From Iris pallida (Eukaryota > Streptophyta > Magnoliopsida > Asparagales > Iridaceae): a DNA stretch of 64,000 nt. The translations under genes were made by a program, and so were the position numbers. Where the stretch lies: assembly GCA_029216955.1 (NCBI GenBank), contig JANAVB010016199.1, positions 9,857,960-9,921,959 on the forward strand, in the 5' to 3' direction. Shown piece after piece: positions 20,259 to 32,577 of the stretch (position 1 is the first letter of the stretch; each line of letters begins with the position of its first letter). The notes under the pieces are model-generated. The model was not told where the DNA came from. It did no database searches and worked only from the letters and a program-made list of their open reading frames with translations.

Positions 20259-23200
20259 TTTCTTCAGGAACTTGTCGTTGATAGACATCATGAGCAAGTC
20301 ACCATCGGGTTTGGTTAGTCAGTACGCACCATTAGAATACACTGATTTATGATAAAAGGACCTTCTCATTTAGGCTGTAATTTTTCTTTTGTTTTGTGCG
20401 TCATGACCATTTGTCTTTTCATTGCTAAGACTAGATCGCCGACTTAGAAGATTCTTTCCTTCACTTTTTTATTGAAGGCTCTAGAAAGGCGTACTTGGTA
20501 TAGCTCAATGCGCTGCTGAGCTAACAAGCGTTTTTCGTCTAGCGTTTCGAGCTCCTGGAATTGCAGACGGTAGCTTTCTTCGGTAGTCAACTCGCTGGCT
20601 AAGGCTACTCGAAAAGAAGGAATCTGGATTTCTAGGAGAAGAACTACTTTGCTCCCATAAACTAGAGAGAATGACGTACTGCATGTTGGAGTCCGGACCG
20701 TTGTACGATTGGCCCATAGATATTCACCGAGCTTCTCATTCCAATCGCGCTTGTTTGAAGACACTAACTTCTTGAGAAGTTTTATGATGGTTTTATTGAA
20801 GGCTTCTGCTAGCCCGTTAGCTTCTAGATTATAGGCAATAGAGGCTACGTTATGGATTCGATTTCTATCGCAGAACTGATAGAATGTATGGCTTGCGAAC
20901 TGTAGACCATTATCATGGATGATCCTGCGAGGTAGGCCGAAGCGATAGATGACGTGATGTTTGATAAAACTGATCACGTTCGATGCCTCCACTTCGGTGA
21001 GCAGTATAGCTTCCGCCCATTTGGAGAAGTAATCGGTTATGGCTAGGATGAACCGATGTCCTTTGGAGGATGGCAGGCTGATTGGTCCTATGACGTCCAT
21101 GCCCCAGGTTTCAAACGGCCAAGATGCTGCCGTCGGGTGTAGAAACTCCGAAGGTTGATGAATAAAATTGGCGTGGAACTGACAAGCTATATACTTTTTC
21201 GCATATTCAATAGCATCTGCTATCATTATGGGCCAGTAATAACCTATTCTTTTGAGGTAATCTTGTAATTTGGGGCCTAATTAATGTGCACCAAAAACTC
21301 TATCGTGAGCCTTCCGGAGTGCATATTTGGCTTCTATGTTTGATAAACATCGTAATAGTAGCCCGTCGTAAGAGCGTCGGTACAGCATTTTGGTAGCTAT
21401 ATCGTAGTAAAATCTGAGGGATCGCCTTTGGATGGACACTGCTTCCTTCGGGTCCTCGGGAAGGATTTATAGACAGCGTAGTCTATGAAAGAAAATCTTC
21501 AGTCTTTAACATCGACGTTTATTTTTGTTGTGTAACTGTGATGAATATGCAAAGCATCTTTCATATAGAATAGTTCTCGACCAGACACTGTGATCGACGG
21601 CTGAGTATTGGTAGGAACGGTCAAGGAAGCAGCGAGACTGGCTAGAGCATCTGCTTCTATATTCTGTAGTCGAGATACGTGCTCGATGAAGAATCCAGCG
21701 AAAGTAGACGCCAACTCGATTGTTGCTCTGTGATAGGGGATGAGATCTTCATAACGAACTTCATAATCCCCTCAAACTTGACTAACTATTAGCTTAGAAT
21801 CGACGTATGCTTCTAGATAGTCAACTCCCAGTTGTTTTGCCAGTTGTAAGCCGATTAATATGGCATTATATTCGGCCACGTTGTTGGTGCATGGTTCCAC
21901 GAGAGAATATGCACGATATATAACCAGATGATCAGGTGACACGAGCACGACACCTGCTCCAGCCACAATATTTCTTTTAGGTCCTATTCTTGATGTACCA
22001 TCAAAGAACATTTGCCAAATGGGAATTTCTTCAGTTGCAGTATTAGACTCTACTACTTCATCGGAGATTTCGTCGTAGAGTTTGAAAGATTCTGGCACCG
22101 GATGAGCTGCCAGGAAATCAGCTAATGCTTGGCCTTTTACTGCCTTCTGAGAAACGAAGAGCATATCATACGGAGTAAATAGCATTACCTATGTAGCTAA
22201 ACGGTAACTGAGAGAACCCGGTTTAGTCATGAGTATTCTGAGAGGATTGACTTTAGATATGATGTGGATAGTCTGCCCAGACACATAGTGGCGTGTCTTC
22301 TGGATGGTAAATATTAGTGCAAGGCATTCCCTCTCCACAGGTGTGTATCTGTGCTCAGCACCCATCATTGTACGGTTGAGGTAGTAGATTGCATGTTCAT
22401 GGCCATCTTTATTCTTCTGAGCTAGAAGGGCGCCAAGAGAATGGTCTATAGTACGGACATACAGTAAGAAAGGCTTCCCCATTATTGGAGCTACCAATAC
22501 TGTAGGGCTTGTGAGATACGCCTTGATGTCGTCGAACTCACGTTGACATTGTTCAGTCCAGATGAAAGATGCGCCTTTCTTCATGAGCTGAGTGAATGGT
22601 TGACACCTTCCAGAGAGGTTCGAAATGAATCGTCTGATGTAGGCTAGCCTTCCTTGTAGTCTGCGTAGCTCTTTGAGGTTTCTTGGAGGATGTATATCGA
22701 GGATAGCCTTCACTTTCTTCGGGTCCAGATGTTATACCCTTTGAAGTGATGACGAAACCAAAGAACTTGCCGCTGGAGACTCCCAGAAAAGACTTAGTTG
22801 GATTCATCTTGAGTTGGTGTGCACGCATTAGTTCGAACACCATTCTCAAGTCTTGGAGGTGGTTGCCCTTGAGACGACTTTTAACTATGATATCGTCTAC
22901 GTAGCACTCTACTGTTTTGTGCAAATGATCGCAAAAAATTGTGTTCGTAGCTCGCTGGTATGTCGCCCCTATATTTTTCAATCCGAAGGGCATCACCGTA
23001 TAGCAGTATACCCCCAACGGTGTTTGAAAAGATCTGTGCTTCTCATCGTCGAGGAACATCTTAATCTGGTTGTATCCTGAGAACCCATCCATGAAGGATA
23101 TCCGTTTGGAGCCGCAAGTATTGTCGATCATTACGTCGGTGATCGGTAGAGGGAACTCGTCCTTCGGACATGCAGCATTCAAATCATGGTAATCGATATA

Positions 23201-23500
23201 GACTCGAACATTACCATTCTTTTTATGACCGGAGCGATATTGGCAACCTAGTCAGGATATTGTTCTTCGCGAATGAATCCACTGGCAATGAGCTTCTTGA
23301 CTTCATTTTCGATAGCCTCCATGACATCTGGTCGGAATCATCGTTGTTGCTGCTTCATTGGCTTAGCTTTAGACGATTTATTCAGGCGGTGCATGGCGAT
23401 TTTAGGATCCAGGCCTGGCATGTCTTCATAGCTCCATGCAAAGATGTCGATGTATTCTCTTATAAGCTGTATAAGAGATTGGCGTTCTTCGTCAGATAGA
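20259..23500 (-). pseudogene. pol: Element B pol: RT, RNase H, second RNase H, integrase
   Basis: Read on minus. RT: CPKDEFPLPITDVMID, MDGFSGYNQIKMFLDDEKH, MPFGLKN, and the catalytic box YVDDIIVKSR at about 22892. RNase H: PFLLYVRTIDHSLGALLAQ, RYTPVERECLALIF. Second, archaeal-type RNase H: MFFDGTSRIGP, NNVAEYNAILIGLQLA, with a tether of the Tat type (QKAVKGQALADFLAAHP). Integrase finger and core: KYIACQFHANFIHQP, WGMDVIGPISLPSSKGHRF, IIHDNGLQF, NGLAEAFNKTI; the C-terminus is damaged (20260-20440). At least three frameshifts (near 21230-21490, 22700 and 23190) and several stops. YVDD and the integrase Asp residues are still readable, so the damage is loss of frame rather than of domains. Confidence 0.86.
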
Positions 23501-23601
23501 CTTTTGCTGATGACGATTGGTTTAAAAGATGATTCATCTCCTAAATTGACTTGGATGACTTCATCTTCGGTAGGTGGTTCACGTTGTTCGAAGTGCAGCT
23601 C

Positions 23602-25423
23602 CTACCTAGTGTCCATCTTTTGAGCCCATTGTTCGAGCTCGATCAATTGGACATCGTCTGTGATTTGGTCAACGGAAACTATATTGACGGACAGAGTTGC
23701 CTTAAACATGTCGCCAATGCTGGAGTCTGAGTCCCAGAGGGAGGAGTCAGAAGAATGAGAACAATGATCTGCTTCATCATCTGATCTTTCGGGAGTTGTT
23801 GGAGGAGTGACATAGCCCAAATCAACACCATTTCGTTGATAGTAGTTCTCAGGTTTACCGGGAGGAGCAAAGTGTCGTATTGGCAATCGTCGTCCTTGGC
23901 CGTAATTTAGCCCCTGGTCGCTTTTGATGTCATATCTCATGTTCTGGATGATATTCTTGGCCTGCCAACTATATCAAAAAAGTTGTATTTTTCAGAGCCA
24001 TAGTCAGCTTCCGTGTTGTGCTTAGGAGAAGTAGAGTCTGGAACGAACTCTCTCTCGCCAATTATACGATCGAAGATGATTAGTTCTTCGTCCTTCTTTC
24101 TGGCTAAAATGATGAAGTAGTGTATATCTTCTAGGTAAACTTTTTCCCGTAGGTTAGGCGTCGTGACCGGCATGCAGAGGTGTGGTCCTATGCCGTGCTC
24201 CAGAGCGTATATCGTATCTATGTAGTGGTTTACAGATTGATAGACATCGGAGTAATTTAAAGATAAATCTTTACTAAAAAAATATGCAAGTTCTTCTTCA
24301 GAGATAACATCATCCGCTGAAGGTACATTATTATGAGTATTGATATACTTATTGAGAGGATCATCATCTGGAAGAGGATACACGGTCTTGGCTAAGTTCA
24401 CCACGTAGGGTATTTTTCAGGATTTGGAGGATGGACATCAGCAGGTTCCTCTCGGGGTGTCTTGCTAAGAGTGATGGTCAATGGTTTGACCTTGTCGGGG
24501 TTTTTTTTTCATCCAGATTGTGAGAGGCTTCGGAGTACTTTTTGGAGTAGTACGTCCTTTGACTCAGATAATCAGAGGACCATCATTGGAGGATGAACTT
24601 GCTTCAGCTTCATTGTCAGCTTCGTTGCCGTCATCCTTGGGGGGGCTGAGATTGGTAAAGTACCGAATCTCCATAGTAAGCTTCGATGCCCTTAAAAGGA
24701 TCGACATCGGCAAACTCTGTCTTCACGACACCGTCGCTATTGACATACTTGAAGCACTGGTGAAGTATGGAAGGAACGATCATATTCTCGTGTATCCATG
24801 GATGTCCTAACAAGATGTTGTAGGATACATTGGCATCGATCATATAGCAGAAAACCTCCGTTCGGAGATCACCGATCTGGCACTTGAGACGGATCTTGCC
24901 CAGCGGGTGGCTTCAACCAGCAATAAAAGCCATGATAGTTGTATTGGTTGCAAATAGCTTATGCAGAGGGATCTCCAGAATTTGAAGCAAACTTCTAGGA
25001 ATGATGCTGAGGGAGGATCCTGGATCGATGTACATGCGGTCCACCTTGATTGCCCCGATATACCCTGTATAGTACAGGGGTCTATCATGACGATTATTTT
25101 TGAGTAGCATGTCCTCCTGTAAAAAGGTGATGTTGGGCACCACTTACATAGTACTGTGGCAGTGAGGACAGGAGACAGGGTCTTCAGCGGGGGCTTTGAC
25201 TTCAGCGAGATAAGAGTCGGCATGTAGTAAAGCTTCGCTTAAGGCCTTTCGCATTTCTTTGGAGAGTCGCAGTAGATCGAACAGAGACAACCTAGCAGGT
25301 GTATTGGCTAGCTGTGCCAGTATGTTAAAATTATAGGGCCGATCCATACCTTCGGAAGTTGGCGCCTTCAGAGACTTGTCAAACCGTGTCTCCTTCTGCT
25401 TGGCTTTGTCCAAAGTTGGAGGC
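23602..25423 (-). pseudogene. pol: Element B protease region and PR-RT linker
   Basis: On minus, the aspartic protease motif appears as IDPGSSLSIIPRSLLQILEI (25040-24980), the Asp-Pro-Gly variant common in Tat elements, followed by the NILLGHPWIHENMIVPSILH block (about 24820-24770). The linker that separates protease from RT in this clade follows, with LSLNYSDVYQSVNHYIDTIYALEHGIG and a YDIKSDQGLNYGQGRRLP segment matching A (30690-30640) and D (63560-63510). Reading frame changes near 25143, 24630 and 23940. Role: cleavage of the gag-pol precursor; inactive here. Confidence 0.75.
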
Positions 25424-27542
25424 TTAGACGGGCCGGCTTCTGAGCTTGTGGAGGGCAGCAGGAGGTTGAGAAGGTACTGCTTCTTCTTGTACGGGGTCGT
25501 AAGTCCGAAGATAAGTCTTTCCCGATCGCGTCTCGCCAGATAGAACCTCGTAGATGGGAGAGGATACCATATGGCATGACTTATATTTCTTGCCCCTTTT
25601 TGCTTTAGGATGTATCACCCCCTGCGTCACTTCTTGCACAAGATCCGGATGGACCCACATGATCTCACCACATTCAGTTGTGAGTAACACCAAGGTTGAG
25701 TTACGAGCTGGCGGTAGGTTGACGACTTTCATTATTGCCTTAGGAATCGGGACTGTACCGTCTGGGACTTCTGTATGAGGAATGTCACCAAACTGAAAAG
25801 AGATCGTGTTAGAAGATACGACCTTGTCTTTAGCTTCGAGGTTGATCTCTTGGCTGTCGATAAGCTGTTGTATCTTCTTTTTTAGGATGATGCAGTCCTT
25901 GGTAGAATGATCCACATACTGATGATAGAGACAGTACTTGGGATCGTTGAGCTGGTTCGCCTCTGCAGGACGTCGTGGTGGAGGCAATGTCAGTTTATTA
26001 TCCTTTGTCGATGTATGAAAGATGGTCATGACATCATCTTCATCAAAGGAGAAGGTCTTCTTAGGCTTGTCGGAGGTGCCCTGAGAATTTGAAGCTTCTT
26101 TGGATGTGTCGACCTTCAAGACTTCTTTTCCTTTACCCCCGCGGACAGGGATAGTTTGAGGATGCTTGCCCTTGTCTTCGGATTTGGGTGTTTTCAATCC
26201 CAGTTGTTCCAGGTTAGAAATGTCATTTTCAGCAGCATTAGCGGCCCCAATAAAAGCGGGCCATGTATCATACTTATGTATACCCAGAAAAAACTCACCA
26301 AAGGAAGGAAGTTATGTCGACAAGTATCCATAAGTTCTGAGTCTGGTATGCCGAAGGGCATCTTTAGTGCTAGCCGCAAGAAGCGTTCGATGAAGGAGAT
26401 GACAGACTTAGTCCTCCTTTGCTTGGTCTCGATGAGGGTGGACATACTAACATGCATGCCACTCTTGTAAAACCTATTGAGGAACAACCTCTCCAAGTCT
26501 TTAAATGAATTGATACATCCGTCAGGCAGACTGCAGAACCATTCGAAAGCTACCCCCTGCAAGGTGCTAATAAACAGCTTCGACAAGAACGGATCATCTC
26601 TGGACAAGTATAGAGTCTGCATGTTGAAGTATGTTATGTGTTGACGAGGAGAAGTCAATCCGTCGAATGATTTCAGCGTCAACGGCTTGTAGTTAGGAGG
26701 GCAAGTAGCATTCTCCCACTCAGGGGGATAGGGTTGAGATATTCCCATCTTCTGCAGCTCGTCTTTGTGTGAGATAGTGTCAAGATCGGCGACCAGGAAA
26801 TCAATTGCATCATGTTGATTGAGCAGGTGTTAGAAAATGGCTGCTGAACGATTGTCAGGCATCGTTGGCGAAGGACCACCCCTAACATTTACAAGATTTG
26901 GAGGAGGCACAATGGAGTGATACTCCTTTTGTAGTAAAGAAGGGTTGTTGCTATGTGCCGGACTAGCGTGAGCCGAGACATTTTGTTGAGGTGGATGAAC
27001 GGTCCCAGCAGCTTGAACCGTCATGATACTAGTAAGCATATCAGTGATCTTAGTAAATGCTGTTTCAAGACCCTCTAGTCGTTTGCTGGTCTGGTCACTA
27101 GCTTCTTCAGGTCTTTCTCCGTCCGCCATGTATGTAGATAACGTGCGAGGATGAACAGAGGAAACAGCACAACTAGTGCTGATACTGTCCATCTCTGAGT
27201 GGGCAAGTCCATCGTCTTCAGGTAGAGGAGGTAGATAGTCACCATCAGACTCTGAGAGATCGTCGTCCTCTGGAAGGCTACCTCCAGTGTGAGGGTCATC
27301 TGCTTCAGACCCTGAGGGTATACTACCCCCAGCTTGGGATTCTTCGTCTTCTGTACGAAATCTCGTATTTGACCGGGTGCCCATATAGACTCTTTCATAT
27401 GTGACAGCCAGTTGGCCATTTGTTGGTAGACTTCATCTTCTTCTTCTCGCAGAACTGAGAGAGAAAGTTGGGTTCGTGGTCCACCGTCTTTGATTGGAGC
27501 TTCCGTAAGTAGGACCCCATGAAGCCATGTTGGATGAGACAA
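25424..27542 (-). pseudogene. gag: Element B gag and gag-protease linker
   Basis: On minus, an acidic N-terminus (TRFRTEDEESQAGG from 27384) leads to a Retrotrans_gag region: YKPLTLKSFDGLTSPRQHIT, LFISTLQGVAFEWFCSLPDG, FLNRFYKSGMHVSMSTLIE. Downstream lies the Tat-type Cys/His motif CLYHQYVDHSTKDC (about 25935), in the position of a zinc knuckle, then a linker with EIMWVHPDLVQEVTQGV that is also present in A (39470). Three frames are used (changes near 26830 and 26195). Gag would form the particle. Similar order to A confirms the assignment. Confidence 0.8.
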
Positions 27543-28595
27543 ATAGCAGCATTTTATCGTCAGAGAAGTGCAGCCATCGAAATAAGAACTTTCTTTGAGG
27601 CACTCTTGTTACTTTGGAACAACAACAGTTGATAACAATACTGGTGCACGGATCTGCACTATGGATTGTTATGTCCTCCCTCGCTTTACGCTTATGATTT
27701 ATCATGTCGTACAAGTCAGCGGAAGGGAGCTTTGCCTTACAACCCATGTTGTATGCGTCGCCAAGCTTTGCATACGGGTTCGTAAGGAGAGTTGGCGCAT
27801 CCAGACTTAGTTCACGTGCAGGGGCAACCCCCACACCTAAGTTCTGTGATGTCTTTGAAGACAGCCCTGTGCTATACGCGTTGGGACCTGTCTTTTTGTT
27901 GTGGGCGCATAGACCTTGGAGACCGGCCTTGGGCACATGCTTCTTGACAGCATGTCTCAGTCTCCTTGATGTGGGTGCATATTATGGATCCGGTGAGCCT
28001 GGGCGCATAGCCTTGGACGCATGACCCTGGATGTCCAGTCTGTTAAAGACAGAAGCATTCTGGTTGGGGTTATGTGCCCAAACCTTTCCTTGGGCGCATG
28101 GCTTTGGGCGCATGCTTGGTGGAGCAGCGCTGCTTTCTCCCAATTTTGCCTCATTCGTTTGTGAGCCTCGCTGGGTTTGTCCAGAGTGTCATACACCCCG
28201 ATTCTTGTCATCGTAGTGTTTTTCTCTGCCAAGTCTCGAGTGTCGAATACTCTGTTGTTGGTTGTGCAGGAAAGAAGTCACTGGGCTAGTAGAGCCCGGA
28301 ACGGTGTGAGCCTTCTCCATTTGGGAAACTTCTGTGGCAGAGTCATGCGCCCATGTGACAGAGTCCTCCAGTTGCATATCTGCTATGACACTAGCAGGAT
28401 ATGCACAGTGAGCCTTCGGAAGCCAAGTCTTGCGAGACTTGTTTGGCTTCGCTGATTTTGAGGGAGTAGAGCCATCCCTCGAGAGAATCTCTTTAAACGC
28501 CCGTTGATCAAATTTTACGATCAGCATCTTCTGAGTGCTCCCCTCTTTGTTGGTATCAGATTGCGTCACCACCTTCTCGTCAGAGGAAAAGGTAG
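27543..28595 (-). other. Element B 5' leader with GGGCGCAT words, possible small leader ORF
   Basis: Between the 5' LTR and gag. GGGCGCAT-type words recur at 27900-28125 and 28350, the same words as in the LTR and in the antisense intron. A 145-codon minus frame (28626-28189) opens across the PBS, with MSTLLGTTFSSDEKVV as its second Met. Some Ogre-type elements have an extra ORF here, but I see no family resemblance and no counterpart in A or D, so it may be chance. Confidence 0.35.
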
Positions 28596-28613
28596 TCCCC
28601 AGCAGAGTCGACA
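28596..28613 (-). other. Element B primer binding site
   Basis: On minus, four bases after the LTR end, the sequence is TGTCGACTCTGCTGGGGA. Its form matches tRNA-derived PBS of Tat/Ogre elements (usually given as tRNA-Arg type); one base at position 3 differs from the TGG expected of an intact site. tRNA identity not verified. Confidence 0.55.
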
Positions 28614-28617
28614 TTTT

Positions 28618-29368
28618 TGTGGACACAAAAAAAAAAGAAATGTTGTCTTTTCTTTATTGACGCAAGGCACCATAAATGGAGTATGTCTGAGAGATCCTGC
28701 GTTGAGGATCCCCGAATATAAAAAAGAATTCTAGGGAATGGAATGATGGAGATCGAGCGGCAGTTTCTCCTTTACTTCGTTGAAACTTCGATTACAAAAG
28801 TGGAAGAAAACCTAAGAAAATTGCTAACTCTCGACTCGCTGGTAAGAAGTGCAACAATTTGACTCTTAAAAATGCTCTCCGTTTTATGTTTTGAAGAGGG
28901 ATGAGGCCCCTTTTTATAGTCGTTCTTGAAATAAAATGATGTTATGCACCCATATAAAAAAACACACTGGTTTTCATGTGGGCGTATAGCCCTGCCTTGG
29001 GTGCATAGGGTATAGGTGCATGCAGGCTGTGAGATCGTAGGTTGGTCGTGGTGTTGACGTGGCTGCATGCTTCGGTACACGACTGCTCGTGGAGACTGAC
29101 GTGTCCTTCGGTGCACGTTTTGATCATGGCTTTGACCGAGTCAGACTTGGGCTCATAGCCCTATTTCAGGCTATGTGCCCTCCTTCACAAGGGGTGGCCT
29201 AGGCACATAGAGCTTCACAGGCTTGGGCGCATAGAGCTTCACAGGATGATGGGCGCATAGGAGCTTTACAGGGTGACTTGAACACATAGGAGCTTCACTT
29301 GGGTGCATATGTCCTCCTTTGGCTTGGGCGCATACGACTTTATTTGCTAAAATTTTTATGCTTCTATA
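28618..29368 (-). repeat. Element B 5' LTR (751 bp)
   Basis: Direct repeat of 17564-18300, start TGTGGACAC, end GCTTCTATA (the final CA has become TA). The following CTCCT (29369-29373) is the target duplication. It carries about ten GGGCGCAT-like words between 28930 and 29335. Confidence 0.88.
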
Positions 29369-29373
29369 CTCCT

Positions 29374-30717
29374 GATGTAAGCTAGTCTTCCCTGAAGGCC
29401 GTGGAGTTCACGGAGGTTCCTTGGGGGACTTATCTCCAGGATTGCCTTTATCTTATCGGGGTTTATGTGAATGCCCCGGGAAGTAATGACAAAGTCCAAA
29501 AACTTCCCGCTGGACACACCCAGGAAGGACTTGGTGGGATTCATCTTCAGATTGTGCGCTCGTATAAGGTCGAACACTATTCTCAAATCGTGTAAGTGAG
29601 CATCCTTAGAGCGGCTTTTGACGGCGATATCGTCAACGTAACACTCTACCATCTTGCGCAAGTAATCTCTGAAGATGACGCTCATAGCTCGTTGATATGT
29701 GGCACCAGCGTTCTTCAGTCCGAAGGCCATGACTGTGTAATAATACACGCCGATTGGTGTTCAGAATGACGTATGCTTCTCATCGTCAAGAGACATTTTG
29801 ATTTGATTGTATCCTAAAAAGCCATCCATAAAGGACATGCGTTCGAAGCCACACGTATTATCGATCATTATGTCAGTGATGGAAAGAGAAAGTTTATCTT
29901 TAGGATATGTCATATTCAGATTGCGGAAATCGATACAGATTCGGATCTTTCCATTCTTCTTGATGACTGGTACTATATTAGCTATCCAGTCTGGATGATG
30001 CTCCTCGCGGATGAAACTGCTAGTTATAATCTTGTTTACTTTCGCTTCAATAGAGTTCATGATGTCTGGACGGAACCGCCGTTGCTGCTGTTTGACTGGT
30101 TTTGCGTCCGGATAAATATTGAGCTTATGAACGATCTCGGGGTTTAGCCCTGGCATGTCTTCATATCTCAAGGCAAAGACGTCGATATACTCTCTGACGA
30201 GTTGCAACAACGACTCCCGCTCGCTGTCTGTCAGGCTTTTACTGACGAAGATTGGCTTTGGAGAGGATTCATCACCGAGGTCAACTTGCATGACCTCATC
30301 TTTAGTGGGAGGGTCATGTAGTTCAAAACGCTTCTCCCATTGTACATACAATTGTTGGACCCATGGCTCCAATTTAAGAGGTTCGAGTAGATCTTCGTCT
30401 TCCTCTTCAATGTCAGCGGATGCCATGTTGACAGATAATGTCTGCCGAAACACATCCCCAATGTTGTCATCAGAATCGTATGTAGGTGATTCGGATGAGT
30501 GAGAATGCCATTCGCATTCCTCATCGGAGCTCTCGGGCGTTGTTGCTAGTATAACATAATCAAGGCCGCATTTGGACTTGCCGTAATAATCCTGAGGTTT
30601 TCCAGACGGAGTTGACAGCTGCAGAGGCGATCGCCGACCGTTACCATAATTCAGACTTAGGGTAGCCTCCATGTCGTACCCCTGCTTTTGCATGAAGTAC
30701 TTGGCCTGAGGACTATA
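29374..30717 (-). pseudogene. pol: Element A pol, middle part: RT fingers/palm and PR-RT linker
   Basis: On minus, from 30717 downwards: linker with MQKQGYDMEATLSLNYGNGRR, EPWVQQLYVQWEKRFELHDPP, then RT from FIREEHHPDWIANIVPVIKK, RICIDFRNLNMTYPKDKLSL, MDGFLGYNQIKMSLDDEKH, MAFGLKNAGATYQRAM and the catalytic box CYVDDIAVKSR (about 29640). A stop lies at 29761 between DEKHTSF and YYYTVMAFGLK. The segment ends at the CTCCT duplication and continues at 17558 downwards. The upstream end at 30717 is cut by element C (duplication CAGGT). YVDD is intact; PFG has become AFG. Confidence 0.86.
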
Positions 30718-30722
30718 CAGGT

Positions 30723-32577
30723 TTTAAAACCCCTAAATTTCTACTATTTTTTTAATTAAATTTGGTACTGATTTAAAATTTTGTATTGTACTTCACGTAG
30801 TCGTATTGTACGTCGCGCACGAAATTTTATTTTTCGTAATTGCTCGACGAGTGCGAATATGTGTGAGCGTACATAATTTAGAAAAAAATATTTTGTTCTA
30901 TTTTTTATATAGTTTCAAATAATAGATATAATAATTAGTTTTGGTATCATTTCTAAGCTTGTTATTTTTATGTCATTTCTAAAAGTTATTAATAATAAAA
31001 TAATATTTTGTATACTAGAAAAGCATAATTATGTAAAGAATATTTGTGCTTGGATATATATTTCATAAATGTTTTATTAAGTTTATTTTTAAATAATAAT
31101 GTATTTTTGAAATTATTATAATAGTATTTTGGAAAACATATTTTGAAAATAAACTGTGATATATGGCATAACCTGTTAGAAATAAACTGTGATACATGGC
31201 ATAAATTGTGATACATTTGCTGTTTATTTATTTTAGCTCATTTTTCATGCATTACTTATTTTCTTTATACAAAATAAACTGTGATACATGGCATAACCTG
31301 TTAGAAATTACTGTTCATTTATATTTTCTGCTATGTATTATTTTTCTTACACATTAAATCTAGATTTAAGGGACCACCTTGTGTGTTGCATTCATTGGCC
31401 TTGACACGTTGTACCACAAAGTTGTGTGTCGCATGTAGAACACGGACGTGCGTGATTGGCTAGCCACCAGTACGTACAAGCCGTGCGATAGGATTAACCG
31501 CTAATAGAGGTTGCATGCTTAGTTTGACTTGCGGTTATAGAGGTTAATGTTGTGGATACAACATAGTAGACATTGGGCGGGAGGACAATTCCTTAGCGTA
31601 TGGGCTTCTATGCACTTTCCCTTTTGTAACCCGTGAGCTCCGCCGAAGACGCGGGTCAGATTATCCATGATTACTGACGGCCACTGGCGATTCTGTGAAA
31701 CGTCATGCTCTTACTGATAGGGCCTCTGGTGCCCAAGGGAGGACCATGCCGATCCTATTTAGCCAGGGCCCATACGTAGGAAGGATTGTTCTTAACCACA
31801 TTTCACTTAGAACGGTTAGGCTACCTTATCCATTAGGTACGAGTACTTTTGGTTTGGGTACTTGTATCTGACCGTGGCTTGGAACAATAACTTGTCGCGG
31901 ACTAGTTTGCCACATCTTGTCCTTGTTTAGTTGTAGGTGTGGCTTACTACTCCGATGAGAAGGTATTGAACCTTGTTGGGGTCCGGATGTCATATTGGAT
32001 TCATAGCATGGAAAGATACGTCACCGTGAATTAGTTTACCAACTCTTGTCCTTGTTTGGTTGGGGGGATGGTACGCTCGTTCAATAGGTGTGTATTGGAC
32101 CATGTTATAATTCAATTAACTTATTTATTTGAGCAGTATTTATTCAGTATATATGGCATCATATTATGTGTCTTGTTACGTCCCTCTGAGGACCTGGTTA
32201 TCTCTCCAGGTGTGTGCTCTTGTCTTTCGCAGGTGTTCTAGCTCTAGCTGTGATCATCGCTATTTCTTCGAGGATGATTGCACTTGGATCGTCTTCGCTT
32301 CGCTCGCCAATAATTATTCTTTTGTATATCTTGTATTTCTTTTATTTTGTTGGTAGTGGATTTGTCTCCGCCCAACATATTGTATCAAGACAATTCGTTA
32401 TCATTATATGATATCTTTTATTCATTTATTTTTGTGGATTAGATTAGTTATGGTTCTACTGCATTTTACAGCTTATGTATTCATACGAGGATTCCATATA
32501 TTGGAGTATACTTCGTATGAATACAGCTGGCATGTCTACGTTCCTAGTCCTACATATTTTGGGACTGGGGCGTTACA
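30723..32577 (+). repeat. Element C 5' LTR (1855 bp, internally deleted)
   Basis: Colinear with 33700-37609 except that the stretch corresponding to 34127-36243 is missing. At the break (31147-31214) there is about 68 bp made of two to three copies of AAACTGTGATACATGGCATA, which also occurs once just downstream (31275). Ends GGGGCGTTACA. The hairpin ACCTGG/CCAGGT is at 32192-32211. Confidence 0.88.

Larger units (their letters stand above)
17564..29368 (-). mobile_element. Element B: complete but decayed Tat-type Ty3/gypsy element
   Basis: LTRs at 17564-18300 and 28618-29368 enclose, on minus, leader, gag, protease, RT, two RNase H domains and integrase, and on plus a shortened antisense gene. 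The 5-bp duplication CTCCT (17559-17563 and 29369-29373) flanks it, and joining the outside flanks restores the RT reading of element A. LTR identity is about 89-90% in a 165-bp sample and several frameshifts and stops are present, so it is the oldest datable insertion here. It is inactive. Relation to A and D is clear at protein level; its LTR sequence differs from that of D. Confidence 0.9.

Noticed and set aside
28189..28626. 145-codon frame in the leader of element B as an extra ORF1
   Set aside because: It opens within the LTR/PBS, contains the repeated CGCAT words, and has no counterpart in A. Recorded only as a possibility.
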